Under the pieces are notes generated by a model, which ran no database searches, was not told the origin of the DNA, and was given only the letters and a program-made list of their open reading frames with translations. Shown here piece by piece: positions 62,389 through 64,000 of a stretch of DNA of 64,000 bases. The DNA is from Patiria pectinifera (taxonomy: Eukaryota; Echinodermata; Asteroidea; Valvatida; Asterinidae), in the NCBI GenBank assembly GCA_029964075.1, contig CM057149.1, positions 258,465 through 322,464 of the forward strand, in the 5' to 3' direction. Both the position numbers and the translations under genes were made by a program. Positions within the stretch are counted from its first letter, which is position 1; each line of letters begins with the position of its first letter.

Positions 62389-63490
62389 AGCAGGGCTTGA
62401 ATTGAACGACGGCCACGACGGCCAGTGCCGTCGTTGCCTTCTTACTGGCCGAGGTGCCCCACAAAAAAATCCCTGTCTTCACGGCCAGTTTTGCCTTGCC
62501 CCATATTTACCTTGGCCGTCGTGCCCTTTTTGCAAAAAAATCCATCAGCCTATTAAAACCACTACAATCCTTGATTTCAGTTGTTTTTCCTAACATTGAC
62601 AATGTATTTCGATGCCGTGGCCAAACACCGGCGATTCCCCACTGTACACACATGCACACTGACAACTGAATCTCCAGCAGTTCCTGTATGTGCCGATACT
62701 TCAAGTAGCGACACCCCCACCGCAAAAATATGTCTGTATTTGTACACACACATACCAGCAGGAGTACGTACGGCAGATCTCACGTGCAGTCAACCGACTT
62801 TCTTTTTCTCAGTGCTTGCACATGCGGTATACAATGCATCGATGTTCGTGTACGAGGCCACGAGCTCGGGGCATAGTCAAAACACGCGTGCACATGGCGT
62901 TCCGATTGTCAAAAGCGGATGTTAAATGGCGATCGTGTATTAATTATGGGCCCGATTCCTTAAGAGAACAAAATCAGCTTTTAATCCACATTAAGAACAT
63001 GCAGGTACATGTAGGTCATAGATAGAGGGAAGGGTTTCGAATTTTTGAGGGGAATTTTCGGGGTAAAATGACGATGACAACGACACAAAACGCAACACGA
63101 AAATAGAGATGGCAATCGCACGTCACCAACCATCAATTCTCTAAAACCGTTTACAAAAAACGTAATTTCCCCCAAAAAGTGTTCAAAATTACAAAGCAGG
63201 TGTCCTTTAAGCTGACAAAAGTCTGCTTTAGGCATGTTAGGTTGAAAAGGTATTTTTTTTTAATGATGAAAACACCTTTGACTCAAATTTGATCGAAACT
63301 AAAGAGGGGCCCTAGACTACATGATTGCCGATATAAATTCCCTTTTTTTTAGCCGGCCTCTGTGCCCCTTCTGTAGATATTAGTTTGGCCTTGGTGCCCT
63401 CCCTACTGGCCTTGGTGCACTCTATAATTTTGCTTCATTCAAGGCCAAAGTGGCCTTGCCCTAAAAATTTCTAAATTCAAGGCCTGCTGC
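62389..63490. mobile_element. About 1.1-kb terminal-inverted-repeat element, non-autonomous
   Basis: The left end gcagcagggcttgaatt and the right end aattcaaggcctgctgc are inverted with one mismatch. Both sides carry repeated ggcc-ngnggtgcccc subterminal motifs (62,400-62,530 and 63,350-63,465). The CAGG...CCTG ends suggest a hAT-like element, but the target duplication is ambiguous because the flanks are themselves palindromic (tgcag/ctgca). No transposase recognised. Confidence 0.6.
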
Positions 63491-63494
63491 AGAA

Positions 63495-63945
63495 ACCATT
63501 AACTCACCACAGTGACCTTGACCTTTGACCTTTCGACCCCAAAACCAATCCCAACTTGCCTGTACCCAAGGGCAACCCCCTACCTACACGTAAGTTAGAC
63601 ACCAAAATCTCATTTCCAACTCAAGTTATCACCCGGAAACCATTTACTTTTAACTCACCACGGTGACCTTGACCTTTGACCTTTTGACCCCCTAACCAAT
63701 CCCAACTTGCCTACTCCCAAGGGCAACCCCCTATCAAAGTTAGACACCAAAATCTCATTTCTAACTCAAGTTATCATCCGGAAACCATTTACCTTTAACT
63801 CATCACGGTGACCTTGACCTTTGATCTTTTGACCCCAAAACCAATCCCAACTTGCCTACTCCCAAGGGCAACCCCCTACCGAAGTTACAACCCCTTACAA
63901 CATTTCTAACTCAAGTTATCATTCGGAAACTAAGCTGCCCGGACG
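63495..63945. repeat. Three tandem copies of an about 148-bp repeat with perfect DR1 half-sites
   Basis: Units start near 63,500, 63,650 and 63,794. They read gtgaccttgacctttgacct, then accaatcccaacttgcct, cccaagggcaaccccct and ctcaagttatcaccc, ending in cggacggacggacgctcc. TGACCTTTGACCT is the exact complement of AGGTCAAAGGTCA. Related in core and tail to the 53.8-kb array. Confidence 0.8.
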
Positions 63946-64000
63946 GACGGACGCTCCAGCCAGATGGAATTGTGAGGTGATAGCATTGTGTTCCCATTAT

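Noticed and set aside
62402..63025. Several overlapping open frames of 63-114 codons
   Set aside because: They lie within the non-autonomous inverted-repeat element, overlap on both strands and resemble no protein.

Overview
The window is animal nuclear DNA. It has spliced genes with GT-AG introns, AT-rich introns, tRNA-derived SINEs, and foldback and inverted-repeat transposons. The SINE at about 2.96 kb, a TU-like foldback element at 39.2-41.7 kb and the overall look point to a marine invertebrate, most likely an echinoderm or another marine deuterostome. That is an inference from repeat style, not a species identification. No RNA gene, CRISPR array or prokaryotic feature was seen.

Two genes converge tail to tail. 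Gene 1 (+ strand, 5' end outside the window, coding 1,396-32,594) encodes a giant Kazal/mucin-type extracellular protein. It has four Kazal exons, then one uninterrupted 19,830-nt exon (6,610 codons) of Thr/Ser/Pro-rich repeats, then a 181-codon Ser/Thr-rich exon. After these come three mutually exclusive-looking endings: a short tail exon with a stop, a transmembrane exon with a stop, or two further Kazal exons with a stop. Every internal junction is phase 1, so exons can be skipped or swapped without breaking the frame. The giant exon has a 5' array of about 55-residue repeats (about 6.66-10.06 kb) and a 3' array of eleven 461-residue repeats (about 10.75-25.35 kb). Most 461-residue units carry one acidic-SGXG glycosaminoglycan-attachment motif, so the product may be a proteoglycan as well as a mucin.

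Gene 2 (- strand, 62,248 down to 43,590) is the 3' fifth of an axonemal dynein heavy chain of the DNAH3/7/12 type. I could join 17 constitutive exons (823 residues plus stop) from AAA5 through AAA6 to the natural C-terminus ending CQLDD. One junction is a GC-AG intron. Three further in-frame, phase-symmetric exons (597, 60 and 51 nt) lie between constitutive exons that already splice to each other in frame, so they look like optional cassettes. The 597-nt cassette would put 199 disordered residues inside AAA6.

The rest is introns and intergenic DNA with mobile and repetitive material: a palindromic MULE-like element with an 11-bp target duplication (128-600), a proline-coding-looking minisatellite (4.57-5.72 kb), an inverted-repeat element with TA flanks (36.9-37.8 kb), a TU/foldback-like element (39.2-41.7 kb), a dispersed retroposon in two copies (35.6 and 46.0 kb), a near-perfect palindrome (46.57-46.74 kb), two blocks of tandem repeats dense in TGACCT nuclear-receptor half-sites (53.8-54.4 and 63.5-63.9 kb), and a 1.1-kb terminal-inverted-repeat element (62.39-63.49 kb).
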